DNA of 15,404 bases from Candidatus Uhrbacteria bacterium RIFCSPHIGHO2_02_FULL_57_19 (GCA_001791115.1 MGDZ01000063.1:1-15404), one strand, 5' to 3'; shown: positions 6,016 through 13,722, counted from the first letter of the stretch. Notes: generated by a model not told the origin, from the letters alone. Translations and numbers: made by a program.

Positions 6016-6099
6016 TGGGCAGGGAAGGATTCGAACCTTCGTAGCCACAAGGGCGCGAGATTTACAGTCTCGTGCATTTGACCGCTCTGCCACCTGCCC
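6016..6099 (-). tRNA. tRNA-Tyr (anticodon GUA)
   Basis: Acceptor GGGCAGG/CCTGCCC, anticodon stem CGAGA/TCTCG with loop CTGTAAA, a long class II variable arm (GCCCTTGTGGC), and T-arm GAAGG-TTCGAAT-CCTTC. The discriminator is A and CCA is not encoded. The first 38 nt overlap the end of the ORF at 6062-6529. Confidence 0.96.
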
Positions 6100-6529
6100 A
6101 AACGCGTAATTTTTCAATTTCACCAAGAATATATCGCAACAATACCATATCAGAGTATCGAATATGCGCCACACCGTGGGGCATAACCCGATCTCTTGTT
6201 CCTTTTAAAGGTCGTATATATGGTTTTTGGAACTGTGAGGGCGGCACCTTCAGCACTAATGACCAGAACTTGCAAAGCTTACGAGCATCCTGATCTGCGA
6301 AACAATATAGATACACCCTCAGCCGTCGCTCATCCACCACAAGCACTTCTCGGAGATACCTCAAAAACAGCTTTACCATCTCAGGATCGCAATTTGCAAG
6401 ATCGACCGTCCGTGCACGGAGACATTTGCTTCCCTCTGCCCAATAGAGACCGAGTGCTACGATTCTTAGTCGTTCCTGCTCCGCAGTGAGTTCTTTCGGG
6501 ACTTTAAAACTCTGTGGTGCTAAACCCAT
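6062..6529 (-). CDS. Hypothetical protein (possible LAGLIDADG-like) running into tRNA-Tyr
   Basis: A 155-residue ORF. The core VALGLYWAEGSK, DLANCDPEMVKLFLRYLREV, then CFADQDARKLCKFWSLVLKVPPSQFQKPYIRP, with IRYSDMVLLRYILGEI near the end, resembles small proteins seen often in Patescibacteria. The LYWAEG plus later repeat recalls one half of a LAGLIDADG-type homing endonuclease, but this is my impression, not a firm match. The last 11 residues are encoded by the 5' end of tRNA-Tyr, and the TAA lies in its anticodon arm. The true C-terminus was therefore either lost or replaced by tRNA sequence. There is no Shine-Dalgarno site at the ATG. The gene sits between element B and tRNA-Tyr. Confidence 0.65.
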   Translation of the reverse strand: MGLAPQSFKVPKELTAEQERLRIVALGLYWAEGSKCLRARTVDLANCDPEMVKLFLRYLREVLVVDERRLRVYLYCFADQDARKLCKFWSLVLKVPPSQFQKPYIRPLKGTRDRVMPHGVAHIRYSDMVLLRYILGEIEKLRVWAGGRAVKCTRL

Positions 6530-6530
6530 A

Positions 6531-6712
6531 TTTTTTCAACAAAGCCGTTGGCCGGGATCTCACGCGCCCCAAGTACTCGGGGCTTTTGAAACCCATCGGT
6601 TTCAATACCTGCCTGCCGGCAGGCAGGCTTCCGCCACGGGAACCTACCGGTTCCCGACCCTTCCCCGTTCGATCCCGTCCAACAACTTCTCTATCGTTTT
6701 TTCACAAAGCCG
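6531..6712. repeat. Multi-hairpin element B with flanking direct repeats
   Basis: The core is 6547-6683, closed by GTTGGCCGGGATC and GATCCCGTCCAAC (12 of 13 pairs). Inside are GCCCCAAGTACTCGGGGC (6566-6583), TGAAACC-catc-GGTTTCA (6587-6604), the 20-bp palindrome (6608-6627), and CGGGAACC-tacc-GGTTCCCG (6637-6656). It aligns with element A along its length. Outside, TTTTTTCAACAAAGCCG (6531-6547) and TTTTTTCACAAAGCCG (6697-6712) form a near-perfect direct repeat. The right copy includes the last bases of tRNA-Thr(GGU). Confidence 0.78.
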
Positions 6713-6780
6713 ACACCCGGGTTCGAACCGGGGACCTTCACCTTACCATGGTGACGCTCTGCCAACTGAGCTATGTCGGC
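6708..6780 (-). tRNA. tRNA-Thr (anticodon GGU)
   Basis: GCCGACA pairs with TGTCGGC, and the D-arm GCTCAGTTGGCAGAGC is normal. The anticodon stem TCACC/GGTGA has loop ATGGTAA, and T-arm CCCGG-TTCGAAC-CCGGG is intact. The discriminator is T and CCA is not encoded. The TAG of the TPR gene ends at the base before tRNA nt 1, so the tRNA is probably cut from that mRNA. Confidence 0.97.
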
Positions 6781-7560
6781 CTATATGCCGCGAATCCGCT
6801 GTTCAAAGATCGGAAGTTTCTGGTTCTCCGGATTGGTCTCCTTAAGTCGGGCAAAGGTCCCGCGAGCCAGATCGCGGTCGCTGGTGATGATAGCCGCCTC
6901 GAGCAGAAGGTCCAGATACTTTGGATTTGCCGGCTTGCGGGCCACTGCTTCTTTGAAATGCGCGACGGCCGACGGCAGATCGCCCCGGGCCGCCTCCAGC
7001 TCTCCCAGATTGGCGTGAGCGCTGGCGTCATTGGGGTCAAGCTTCAAAACGAATTGAAAGGACTCTTCAGCTTCAATCCACTGCTTCTCCCGCACGTACA
7101 GCCGACCCAGATTCTCGTAGGCCTTAACGTACTTGGGATTGACCGAAATGGCCTCGATGTATTTGCGTTCCGCCTCGCGGGCCTTTCCCTGTCTCGAGAG
7201 CGATTCGGCTTCTTCTGTCAAAAGCCGCAGGCGCTCGTCTGTGCTGGCCAATTTGGTGGCACCGGCACCCACTGTCCGCCATTTGCGCTCCAAGGCCATG
7301 ACCGAATCGTAAGCGTTGCTTCCACCGGCAATCGCCAACCGAATAAGCGGCCGGATCACGGCGGTTATCTGACTGGCCACCCGATTTACAATCCTTCCGG
7401 CTCTCTGCTGAAGAAGCTCGTGCTTGACCTCTCGCTCCCGCGCCCGACTGATGCTTTCCACATCCAGAAGCACGATCTCCGGAAACCTCCTGACTACAAT
7501 CCCCGCCATCCCCAGGAGTGACAATAAAAGAACAATCGCGGGAAAAAGATACCAAATCAT
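6781..7560 (-). CDS. Membrane-anchored TPR protein, 259 aa
   Basis: One N-terminal membrane helix (about residues 2-23, WYLFPAIVLLLSLLGMAGIVV) is followed by a charged linker. At least three tetratricopeptide repeats follow between about 109 and 215: LLTEEAESLSRQGKAREAERKYIEAISVNP, then AYENLGRLYVREKQWIEAEESFQFVLKLDP, then AHANLGELEAARGDLPSAVAHFKEAVARKP (described by position; each follows the W-LG-Y-A-F-A-P pattern). TPRs mediate protein contacts, here probably on the inner face of the membrane. The gene has its own promoter, whose -10 ends 7 nt before the ATG, so the mRNA should be leaderless. The stop codon directly abuts tRNA-Thr(GGU). The partner is unknown. Confidence 0.85.
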   Translation of the reverse strand: MIWYLFPAIVLLLSLLGMAGIVVRRFPEIVLLDVESISRAREREVKHELLQQRAGRIVNRVASQITAVIRPLIRLAIAGGSNAYDSVMALERKWRTVGAGATKLASTDERLRLLTEEAESLSRQGKAREAERKYIEAISVNPKYVKAYENLGRLYVREKQWIEAEESFQFVLKLDPNDASAHANLGELEAARGDLPSAVAHFKEAVARKPANPKYLDLLLEAAIITSDRDLARGTFARLKETNPENQKLPIFEQRIRGI

Positions 7561-7567
7561 ACCGACG

Positions 7568-7596
7568 ACTATAACACCCCGTCTTTAGAGGGGCAA
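7568..7596 (-). promoter_or_regulatory. Extended -10 promoter giving a leaderless TPR/tRNA transcript
   Basis: On the - strand TTGCCC (7596-7591), a 17-nt spacer and TGT-TATAGT (-10 at 7573-7568) form a promoter with an extended -10. The A of the ATG at 7560 is 8 bases after the -10 hexamer, which is where transcription should begin. Small GC hairpins (GGGGCAAGCCCC, 7590-7601) overlap the -35 and may help end the upstream tpiA transcript. Confidence 0.65.
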
Positions 7597-7607
7597 GCCC
7601 CGCAGGC

Positions 7608-8420
7608 CTATCTCTTGGAAATGTTGTGTTTGATCACCGCCTGCCAAGTTACCGAGGCAATGCGCAGAAATTCCCGAGGTTTCAGAGATGCCCCGCCGAC
7701 CAGGACTCCCTCGATTTCCGGAAATCTGACGAAGCCGTCGATATTCTTCGAATCAACGCTCCCGCCATAGATGATATGCGCCCGTTGGGCGACCGGCTCG
7801 GGAAACAAATCACGGAGCGTCTCCCTAATGACCATGTGTGAACGGGCCGCGTCCTCCGGGTCCACGGCCTGACCAGTGCCAATGACCCATACCGGTTCAT
7901 AGGCGATGAGCAGTTCCTGCGAACCGACTAGTTTAACCCCTTGGAGCGCGGCGCGCACCTGTCGCTCCACCACCGCGTCTCGCTTTCCGGTCCGCCGTTC
8001 CTCTTTGGTTTCTCCCACGCAGACGATGGGGACGAGACCTGACTTCACCGCCTGCAGGACTTTTTTATTGATCATCAGATCCGTCTCGCCCAGATGCTGC
8101 CGGCGCTCCGAGTGGCCGACAATCACGTACTTCGCTCCCAGTTCCTTGAGGGTCGCGGCCGACACCTCGCCGGTGTACTGCCCTTTGGCTTCCCAAAAAA
8201 GATCCTGGGCGCCCAAAGCGCAAAGACTTCCTTTGACCGCCTTGCCCACCCGCTCCAGCGCCGTAAATGATGGACAAATGACCACCTCCAGCCCTTCGTT
8301 CATCTCTCCGCAGCTGGCCAGCTCGTCGAGCGCTAGCGTCTCGCTCTCGGCCACGGAGAGCTGCATTTTCCAGTTGGCGATAACGTACCGTTTGATGAGA
8401 TTCCTCCCTGGATTTTTCAT
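7608..8420 (-). CDS. tpiA: Triosephosphate isomerase, 270 aa
   Basis: Interconverts dihydroxyacetone phosphate and glyceraldehyde 3-phosphate in glycolysis. The catalytic residues are visible: Asn16 and Lys18 in ANWKM, His103 in VGHSERR, Glu175 in AYEPVWVIGTG (start of the mobile loop), and the phosphate-binding YGGSV (218-222). Length is slightly above the usual 250, with about six extra N-terminal residues. The start is fixed by the ATGA overlap with the stop of the M16 peptidase gene, suggesting translational coupling. It is the last gene of the holB-to-tpiA run before the TPR promoter. Confidence 0.97.
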   Translation of the reverse strand: MKNPGRNLIKRYVIANWKMQLSVAESETLALDELASCGEMNEGLEVVICPSFTALERVGKAVKGSLCALGAQDLFWEAKGQYTGEVSAATLKELGAKYVIVGHSERRQHLGETDLMINKKVLQAVKSGLVPIVCVGETKEERRTGKRDAVVERQVRAALQGVKLVGSQELLIAYEPVWVIGTGQAVDPEDAARSHMVIRETLRDLFPEPVAQRAHIIYGGSVDSKNIDGFVRFPEIEGVLVGGASLKPREFLRIASVTWQAVIKHNISKR

Positions 8421-9703
8421 ATTCGCAAATGTTTGATGAACGGTTTTTCGTCTTTGAAGGGTCCGATAAGCGCGGTGCGCAGGCGTGAATTTGCAAAGAG
8501 CTCGCGGGCCAACGCGCCGACCTCCTGGCGAGTAACCGCGCTGATGCGGGCGAACTTCTCCTCCGGCGTTTCCATCTTTCGGAGGAACAGCTCCTGCCGT
8601 CCGTACCAGTCGGCCAGTTCGTTCGATTCTTCGAGACCGAGAGTAATTTTTCCACGGAGATATTCCTTGGCGCGGTCGAGCTCCTTCTCGGTCACGCCTT
8701 CGTTGCGAATCTTGCGGATTTCGGCGGTAATCACCTTAAGCGCTTCGGGAAGCCGGTCGCGGGCCAGCCCCGACTGGATGAGAAAATTGCCGACGTCTTC
8801 ATATGGATTACTCGATGCCCGGATGAAGTAACACAGCCCCCGCCGCTCGCGCACCTGGATGAAAAGACGGCTGGACATGTTGCCGCCAAGAATCACCGAG
8901 AGCAGCAGCTGGGCCGGCAGCCGCGGGTTTCCGTGCCCGAGCGCCGGAAAACCCAAAGCCAGCTGAACCTGTTCGGTTTCCTTGAAATGGAGCTTGAGCC
9001 GCGGCTTGTTGAACTTGGCGGAGGAGACGCGGAAGGGCGCGAAGGGTTTGGGCTTGGCCCCTTTCGGTTCAGGCACCTCTCCGAAAGTCCGCTCGATGAG
9101 TTCCACCGCGTCTTCCGGAACCTGTCCGGCAACGACCACGATCATCTCGCTCGGCCGGTAGTGTCGATCGCGATAGCGGATCATCTCCTGGCGCTTGATG
9201 CCCTCCATGGTCTGCCGCGTGCCGGAGATGCGCCAGCCCAACGTCGAGCCGTCGTAGAGGTTCTGTTCGAAGAGCTCTTCCACAAAGATCATCGGGTTGT
9301 CCTCGTACATGTGGATCTCCTCGATGATCACCTTGCGTTCGCGGTCAGTCTCGACCGGCGCGAAAATAGAATGAAAGAGCATGTCCGAGAGCATGTCGCA
9401 GGCCAACTCCAATCGATCTCCGCGGATTTTGATGTAGTAGCCGGTATGATCTTTGCCGGTGAAGGCGTTGTATTCGGCGCCGACGGAATCGAGCTCCCGC
9501 GAGATCATGGTGGTGTTCGGCCGACGGCGAGTGCCCTTGAACATCAGATGCTCGATGTAATGCGAAGCGCCGTTTAATGTCACCGTTTCATAACGCGAAC
9601 CCACGCGGAAATAAACCAGCACCGTGGCCGCGTTGGTGGCGTCGTAAGGCACCAGAATCAGCCGAGCGCCGTTTTTGAGGGTGAGTTTTTGATGCGTGCT
9701 CAT
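8417..9703 (-). CDS. M16 family zinc peptidase, 428 aa
   Basis: A pitrilysin/mitochondrial-processing-peptidase-like protein. The inverted zinc motif HYIEH is at residues 48-52, with the third ligand Glu in IIEEIHMYEDNP at about 128-129. The second M16 domain retains ERRGLCYFIRASS (about 290-300). All active-site residues are present, so this looks like the catalytic subunit type of about 430 residues rather than an inactive partner. There is no signal peptide, implying cytoplasmic turnover of peptides. ATGA overlaps link it to glyS upstream and tpiA downstream. Confidence 0.95.
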   Translation of the reverse strand: MSTHQKLTLKNGARLILVPYDATNAATVLVYFRVGSRYETVTLNGASHYIEHLMFKGTRRRPNTTMISRELDSVGAEYNAFTGKDHTGYYIKIRGDRLELACDMLSDMLFHSIFAPVETDRERKVIIEEIHMYEDNPMIFVEELFEQNLYDGSTLGWRISGTRQTMEGIKRQEMIRYRDRHYRPSEMIVVVAGQVPEDAVELIERTFGEVPEPKGAKPKPFAPFRVSSAKFNKPRLKLHFKETEQVQLALGFPALGHGNPRLPAQLLLSVILGGNMSSRLFIQVRERRGLCYFIRASSNPYEDVGNFLIQSGLARDRLPEALKVITAEIRKIRNEGVTEKELDRAKEYLRGKITLGLEESNELADWYGRQELFLRKMETPEEKFARISAVTRQEVGALARELFANSRLRTALIGPFKDEKPFIKHLRI

Positions 9704-11028
9704 CCGATTTTATCCTTGAAATATTCCCCGATCTCCGCGATCCCCACCCTTTCCTGCTTCATCGAATCCCGCTCGCGGACCGTGACTTTGTTGTCATCGA
9801 CGGACTCAAAATCCACGGTAACGCAGTAGGGCGTGCCGATTTCGTCCTGGCGGCGGTATCTTCGGCCGATGGACGCTGTTTCGTCGTACTGGATCATCCA
9901 GCGTTTGCGGAGACCAGCCGCGATATCGCGCCCGAGTTTGGTCAACGGCTCTTTTTTTGACAAAGGCAAAACCGCGACCTTGATCGGAGCGATTGACGGA
10001 TGTAAGCGGAGCACGGTCTCTGTATCCTTGTTCGATTCGGTCGTCTCGGTGCGGCCGCCTTCGACCTCCTCAAAGGCATCAATCAAGAGCGCCAGCATGA
10101 TGCGATCAACGCCCGCCGACGGCTCAATGACGTATGACAAAACGCGTTCTTTTGTTTCCTCGTCGAAGTAACTCAAATCTTGTTTGGAAGCTTCCTGATG
10201 ATTTTTCAAATCGAAATCCGTACGATTAGCGATCCCTTCGATCTCGTCCCAACCGCCTTTGGCAAAGGGAAAGGCGTACTCGATGTCAGTCGTTCCCTTG
10301 GAGTAATGGGCCAGCTCTTCCTTGGGATATTCCCGGAGCCGCAGATTTTGTTTCTTAAACCCGATGTCCAGAAACCATTTCATCCTCTCCTTGATCCAGT
10401 ATTCGTACCACTTCTTGTCCTCGCCGGGTTTGATGAAATACTCCAGCTCCATCTGCTCGAACTCACGAGTGCGGAAGGTGAAATTGCCCGGAGTGATTTC
10501 GTTGCGAAACGCTTTGCCGATCTGGGCAATGCCAAAGGGAAGTTTCTGGCGCGATGATTGCTGGACAGTATGAAAATTAACGAAGATGCCTTGCGCGGTC
10601 TCGGGACGAAGGAATGTAGCCGATCCTTCATCTTCAACCGGTCCCACCGTCGTCTTCAGCATCAGATTAAACGGCCGCGGTTCGGTGAAGGTCCCTTTTT
10701 TGCAGTCAGGACACGTCTCCCCCACCTTGTCGGCGCGGAACCGGTGGTGGCATTTTTTGCACTCAACCAACGCGTCGGTCATAAACTTGGTATGACCCGA
10801 GGCCTCCCAGGTTTTGGCGTTCATCAGAATCGCCGCATCCAATCCAACCACGTCCTCGCGCTCCTGCACGACTCGCTTCCACCAAGCGGCTTTAAGATTC
10901 TGCTTCAGCAAAACACCCAATGGACCGTAATCGTAGATCCCAGCCAATCCGCCATAAATATCACTACCGGGAAAAATGAATCCCCGGCGTTTGCAGAGCG
11001 AAACTAATTTTTCCATCTCATCAGGCAT
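9700..11028 (-). CDS. glyS: Glycyl-tRNA synthetase, dimeric (eukaryote-like) type, 442 aa
   Basis: Charges tRNA-Gly with glycine. This is the single-chain alpha2 form, not the glyQ/glyS tetramer. The N-terminal PGSDIYGGLAGIYDYGPLG is typical, and a zinc site is formed by Cys90, Cys93, Cys106 and Cys109. FLRPETAQGIFVNF (139-152), motif 2 FRNEITP (174-180) and motif 3 GVDRIMLALL (306-315) follow, and the last 100 residues form the anticodon-binding domain. Length is normal to slightly short. The start lies 2 nt after the frr stop, and its own stop overlaps the M16 start. No Shine-Dalgarno site, so initiation probably depends on coupling. Confidence 0.97.
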   Translation of the reverse strand: MPDEMEKLVSLCKRRGFIFPGSDIYGGLAGIYDYGPLGVLLKQNLKAAWWKRVVQEREDVVGLDAAILMNAKTWEASGHTKFMTDALVECKKCHHRFRADKVGETCPDCKKGTFTEPRPFNLMLKTTVGPVEDEGSATFLRPETAQGIFVNFHTVQQSSRQKLPFGIAQIGKAFRNEITPGNFTFRTREFEQMELEYFIKPGEDKKWYEYWIKERMKWFLDIGFKKQNLRLREYPKEELAHYSKGTTDIEYAFPFAKGGWDEIEGIANRTDFDLKNHQEASKQDLSYFDEETKERVLSYVIEPSAGVDRIMLALLIDAFEEVEGGRTETTESNKDTETVLRLHPSIAPIKVAVLPLSKKEPLTKLGRDIAAGLRKRWMIQYDETASIGRRYRRQDEIGTPYCVTVDFESVDDNKVTVRERDSMKQERVGIAEIGEYFKDKIG

Positions 11029-11030
11029 TT

Positions 11031-11582
11031 TTATACAGTCATGATCTCCTTCTCCTTCTCCTCCCCCGTCTTGTCGATTTCCGCGATAAACGATTTGACT
11101 GTTTTCTCCAGTTCGTCCTGCTCTCGAAACCGCTCGTCCTCGGAAATCTTTTTGTCGCGTTCCTCGGCGATTATACTCTCGCGAATCTTCTCCCTCACTC
11201 CCCGCACTCCCACCTTGGCCTCCTCGAGTTTCTTTCCCACCAGTTTCACCAGCTCCTTCCGGTTTTCCTCGGTGAGTTTGGGAAGCGAGATGCGGACCAG
11301 ATTTCCATCAACTACCGGATTTATTCCAAGCCCCGAGGCCGCCACCGCTTTTTCAATTTCTTTCAAGAGAGTTTTATCCCATGGCTCAATCTGGATGGTT
11401 TTCGAATCCGGGACAGAAATGGAACCCACGCCCTTCATCCCCATTTTTGTACCGTAGGCCTCCACCTGGATATCCTCAACCAGCGCGGACGAGGCACGGC
11501 CCGTGCGCAACCCTCCGAGCTCGCGCTTCAGGTGGTCGATGACTTTTTGGAATTCAGTCTTCCATTCGCCGGGTTGGGTCAT
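11031..11582 (-). CDS. frr: Ribosome recycling factor, 183 aa
   Basis: Splits post-termination ribosomes together with EF-G. The full-length two-domain protein is recognisable from LRTGRASSALVEDIQVEAYG in the N-terminal helix, the beta-sandwich (SISVPDSKTIQIEPWD, then NPVVDGNLVRISLPKLTEE), and C-terminal helices VRGVREKIRES and the charged KKISEDERFREQDELEK. Length matches the usual 185. It sits 25 nt after the lipoprotein gene and 2 nt before glyS, in a translation-related pair. Confidence 0.97.
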   Translation of the reverse strand: MTQPGEWKTEFQKVIDHLKRELGGLRTGRASSALVEDIQVEAYGTKMGMKGVGSISVPDSKTIQIEPWDKTLLKEIEKAVAASGLGINPVVDGNLVRISLPKLTEENRKELVKLVGKKLEEAKVGVRGVREKIRESIIAEERDKKISEDERFREQDELEKTVKSFIAEIDKTGEEKEKEIMTV

Positions 11583-11607
11583 AATTCGACAGGCTCACTA
11601 CGGATGG

Positions 11608-12663
11608 TTATTTCTGGAGACGCGCCGCGCCCATGTAGAGAATGTTTCCGGCCTCCGGATCAACGGCCAGGGCCGCGGCCGCCCGGCTGGTTGGCAATTT
11701 CTTGGTCACCCAAGACTGTCCGCCGTCACCCGAACGATAAAGGGTGTTGGCCGTGCCGTAGTAGATTTCATTCCCGTTTCTGGGGTTGACCGCCAGAGAG
11801 TAGATGGTCACTGATTCCGGCGGAGTGAGAATATTCATCGCCTGCCAGGTGTCCCCATTGTCACTGGTCTTGAGCAAACCGAAACGCGAGGCGTGCAGGT
11901 AAGCCCGTTCCTCGCTGGGTATCTCCGTCAGATCGGCAAAAATCCGCGCGGCCGAAAAATTATCGAGGTTCCTGACCAGATCAGTCCAGGTGGCACCGGC
12001 GTCAGTGGTGCGGGATATGCCGCGACTGCGCAATCCAACCAAAATAGTCCGCGAATCCCGGGAGGAAATGACGATTTTTCTCACCGGATCATCGAAGCGT
12101 TTGAGCACGGCCCAAGTGGCTCCGGAGTCAGCGCTGCGCAAAACCTCTCCGGTTTCTGTGCCGATGTACACCTGGGAGGGATTGTAACCGTCGACGACCA
12201 GCGCGGTAACGTTGGCCTCGGCCCGGGAGTCGACGTAAGCGATTTGGTAGGAGCGATTGCAGTCGGTGGACTTCATCGCCCGATTGGCCAGAGCGGCGTA
12301 GACCGTGCATTTGTCCGCCGGACTCACGGCCACGGCCGGCACCCGGCCCGAGGCAATGCCAGCGGCCTGCGTCCAACTGCTCCCATCATCGTAGGAATAA
12401 AGAAGCCCATTGGCCGCGGTACCCAAGTAAACCGCTCGCGGATCGCTTGGGTCGAAGGCAATGGCCATGGCGTCGACTCCGGCAATGGTGCCGACTCCTT
12501 TGGCCGTGGGAACGGCCGCCGGATGTTCCCAGGTGTCGCCGGAGTCCTGCGATCGGTATAGGCCGCCATCGGCTCCGGTCGCCTGTTGCTTGATTCCCAC
12601 CGGACAGCCGGCCCCCAGAAGGGCGATAGCGGCGAGAGGAATGATGAGTTTGCTATGGCGCAT
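11608..12663 (-). CDS. Secreted beta-propeller lipoprotein (BNR/Ycf48-like), 351 aa
   Basis: The N-terminus is a lipoprotein signal peptide: MRHSK, a hydrophobic stretch, and lipobox LGAGC with Cys20 as the lipidation site. The rest is built of repeated Asp-box (BNR) motifs: SQDSGDTW, SYDDGSSW, SADSGATW, TTDAGATW, TSDNGDTW and SGDGGQSW, one per blade of a six- to seven-bladed propeller as in Ycf48 and sortilin-like proteins. No sialidase catalytic residues are evident. It is probably anchored outside the membrane. Ycf48-like folds assist assembly of membrane complexes in other bacteria, but the role here is unknown. It lies between holB and frr (gaps 26 and 25 nt). Confidence 0.88.
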   Translation of the reverse strand: MRHSKLIIPLAAIALLGAGCPVGIKQQATGADGGLYRSQDSGDTWEHPAAVPTAKGVGTIAGVDAMAIAFDPSDPRAVYLGTAANGLLYSYDDGSSWTQAAGIASGRVPAVAVSPADKCTVYAALANRAMKSTDCNRSYQIAYVDSRAEANVTALVVDGYNPSQVYIGTETGEVLRSADSGATWAVLKRFDDPVRKIVISSRDSRTILVGLRSRGISRTTDAGATWTDLVRNLDNFSAARIFADLTEIPSEERAYLHASRFGLLKTSDNGDTWQAMNILTPPESVTIYSLAVNPRNGNEIYYGTANTLYRSGDGGQSWVTKKLPTSRAAAALAVDPEAGNILYMGAARLQK

Positions 12664-12689
12664 AAGTTGATGGAACTAACAAAAATTTC

Positions 12690-13682
12690 TTACAAATCAA
12701 TTACCAATCTCTCCACGGCCAGCCGCGGATTGACGTTCAGGGAGAGAGATCGCCGAACCTCTTCGATCAAACGAAGGACGCCGACAATCTGGGCCGGCGA
12801 ACGGCGCCGAGCCCAGGGCTCGACCTCCGCGGGCGAAAAGACGCGGTTAGAAACGTCCATCGAGATCAAGAGTCCGGCGCGGACTAGCGACTCCCAGACG
12901 GAAAGTTTGTCTTTAAGGATAGCTGCGGCCTCAAGCTGGCCCGACTTCTCTCCAAGACATTTCTCGATGACCGCAAAACGCTCATACAATGGCGCGGTGA
13001 GGATCCTTACTCCTTCTTTTACCGCCGATTCGTAGGCCGCTCGTTCCTCGAGGTCGGTGGCCAGCCGGATGGCCAGTCCCGGACGTCCGTCGGAGGCCGC
13101 CGCCCATCGCTCGGCCTCAACGCGTTTTACCCCCAAGGTCTCAAGTCCGCGGGAGGTGATTGCTTCAGCTACGAGACGAAAACGGACCACCTGGCAGCGC
13201 GAAGCCACGGTTTCGGGAATGCCGGCCACCGCCGAGGCCAGCAGGACGATGACGGTTTTCCGCGTCGGTTCCTCGAGGGTTTTCAAAAGGGCGTTGGCCG
13301 CTTCCTCGGACAGATTTTCAGCGCCATCAATGACGGCGATCTTCCAGGAGTTTAAAAAAGATCCCATGGCCAGCCGGCTGCGCATTTCGCGGATCTGCTC
13401 GACGGTGATGTTCTTTTTCAATTTTCCCGTCTTCTCGTCGGTTCCCCGCCGGACCAGCGTGAAATCGGGATAGGTCAAAAAGGCATCCAAATCCGCCCGC
13501 GCCCCCCCGATCAAACCGCTTAAAAATCTGGTGAGCACCGCCGTCTTCCCCGCTCCCCGCGGCCCGATAAAAAGGTAGGCGTGCGACACGGTTTGATAAT
13601 CAAGACTCGCCTCCAGGAACCGAACCACCGCCTTGTGGCCGATTATATCCTGGAACAACCCCGCGCCGACTTTCTCATTCAT
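12690..13682 (-). CDS. holB: DNA polymerase III delta' subunit (clamp loader ATPase), 330 aa
   Basis: An AAA+ clamp-loader subunit that helps load the sliding clamp. Walker A is GPRGAGKT (40-47), the Walker B-like segment is KIAVIDGAENL (114-124) with DG in place of DE, then ANALLKTLEEP (129-139), and the SRC motif of the arginine finger is at 161-163. The zinc-binding Cys cluster common in this family is absent. With a degenerate Walker B it is better called delta' than gamma/tau. The promoter lies 12-40 nt upstream of the ATG, so the mRNA has a leader of only a few nucleotides and no ribosome site. Confidence 0.88.
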   Translation of the reverse strand: MNEKVGAGLFQDIIGHKAVVRFLEASLDYQTVSHAYLFIGPRGAGKTAVLTRFLSGLIGGARADLDAFLTYPDFTLVRRGTDEKTGKLKKNITVEQIREMRSRLAMGSFLNSWKIAVIDGAENLSEEAANALLKTLEEPTRKTVIVLLASAVAGIPETVASRCQVVRFRLVAEAITSRGLETLGVKRVEAERWAAASDGRPGLAIRLATDLEERAAYESAVKEGVRILTAPLYERFAVIEKCLGEKSGQLEAAAILKDKLSVWESLVRAGLLISMDVSNRVFSPAEVEPWARRRSPAQIVGVLRLIEEVRRSLSLNVNPRLAVERLVIDL

Positions 13683-13693
13683 AAAGCGGAAAA

Positions 13694-13722
13694 ATCATAC
13701 CACATGGGGTCCTTGATGACAA
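13694..13722 (-). promoter_or_regulatory. Promoter of the holB operon, near-leaderless
   Basis: On the - strand TTGTCA (13722-13717, 5 of 6), a 17-nt spacer and TGG-TATGAT (-10 at 13699-13694, with extended -10) make a strong sigma70-type promoter. The -10 ends 11 nt before the ATG at 13682, leaving a leader of about 4-5 nt. It also separates the housekeeping operon from the reverse transcriptase gene, which stops 14 nt upstream. Confidence 0.78.

Noticed and set aside
99..6627. Repeated CCTGCC palindromes as a CRISPR array
   Set aside because: Only four copies occur, spaced from about 240 to more than 5000 bp apart, with no regular spacers and no cas genes.
6514..7521. Long + strand open frame of 335 codons
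   Set aside because: It runs through element B, antisense to tRNA-Thr(GGU), and then antisense to the TPR gene. It has no domain, and its composition follows the repeat.
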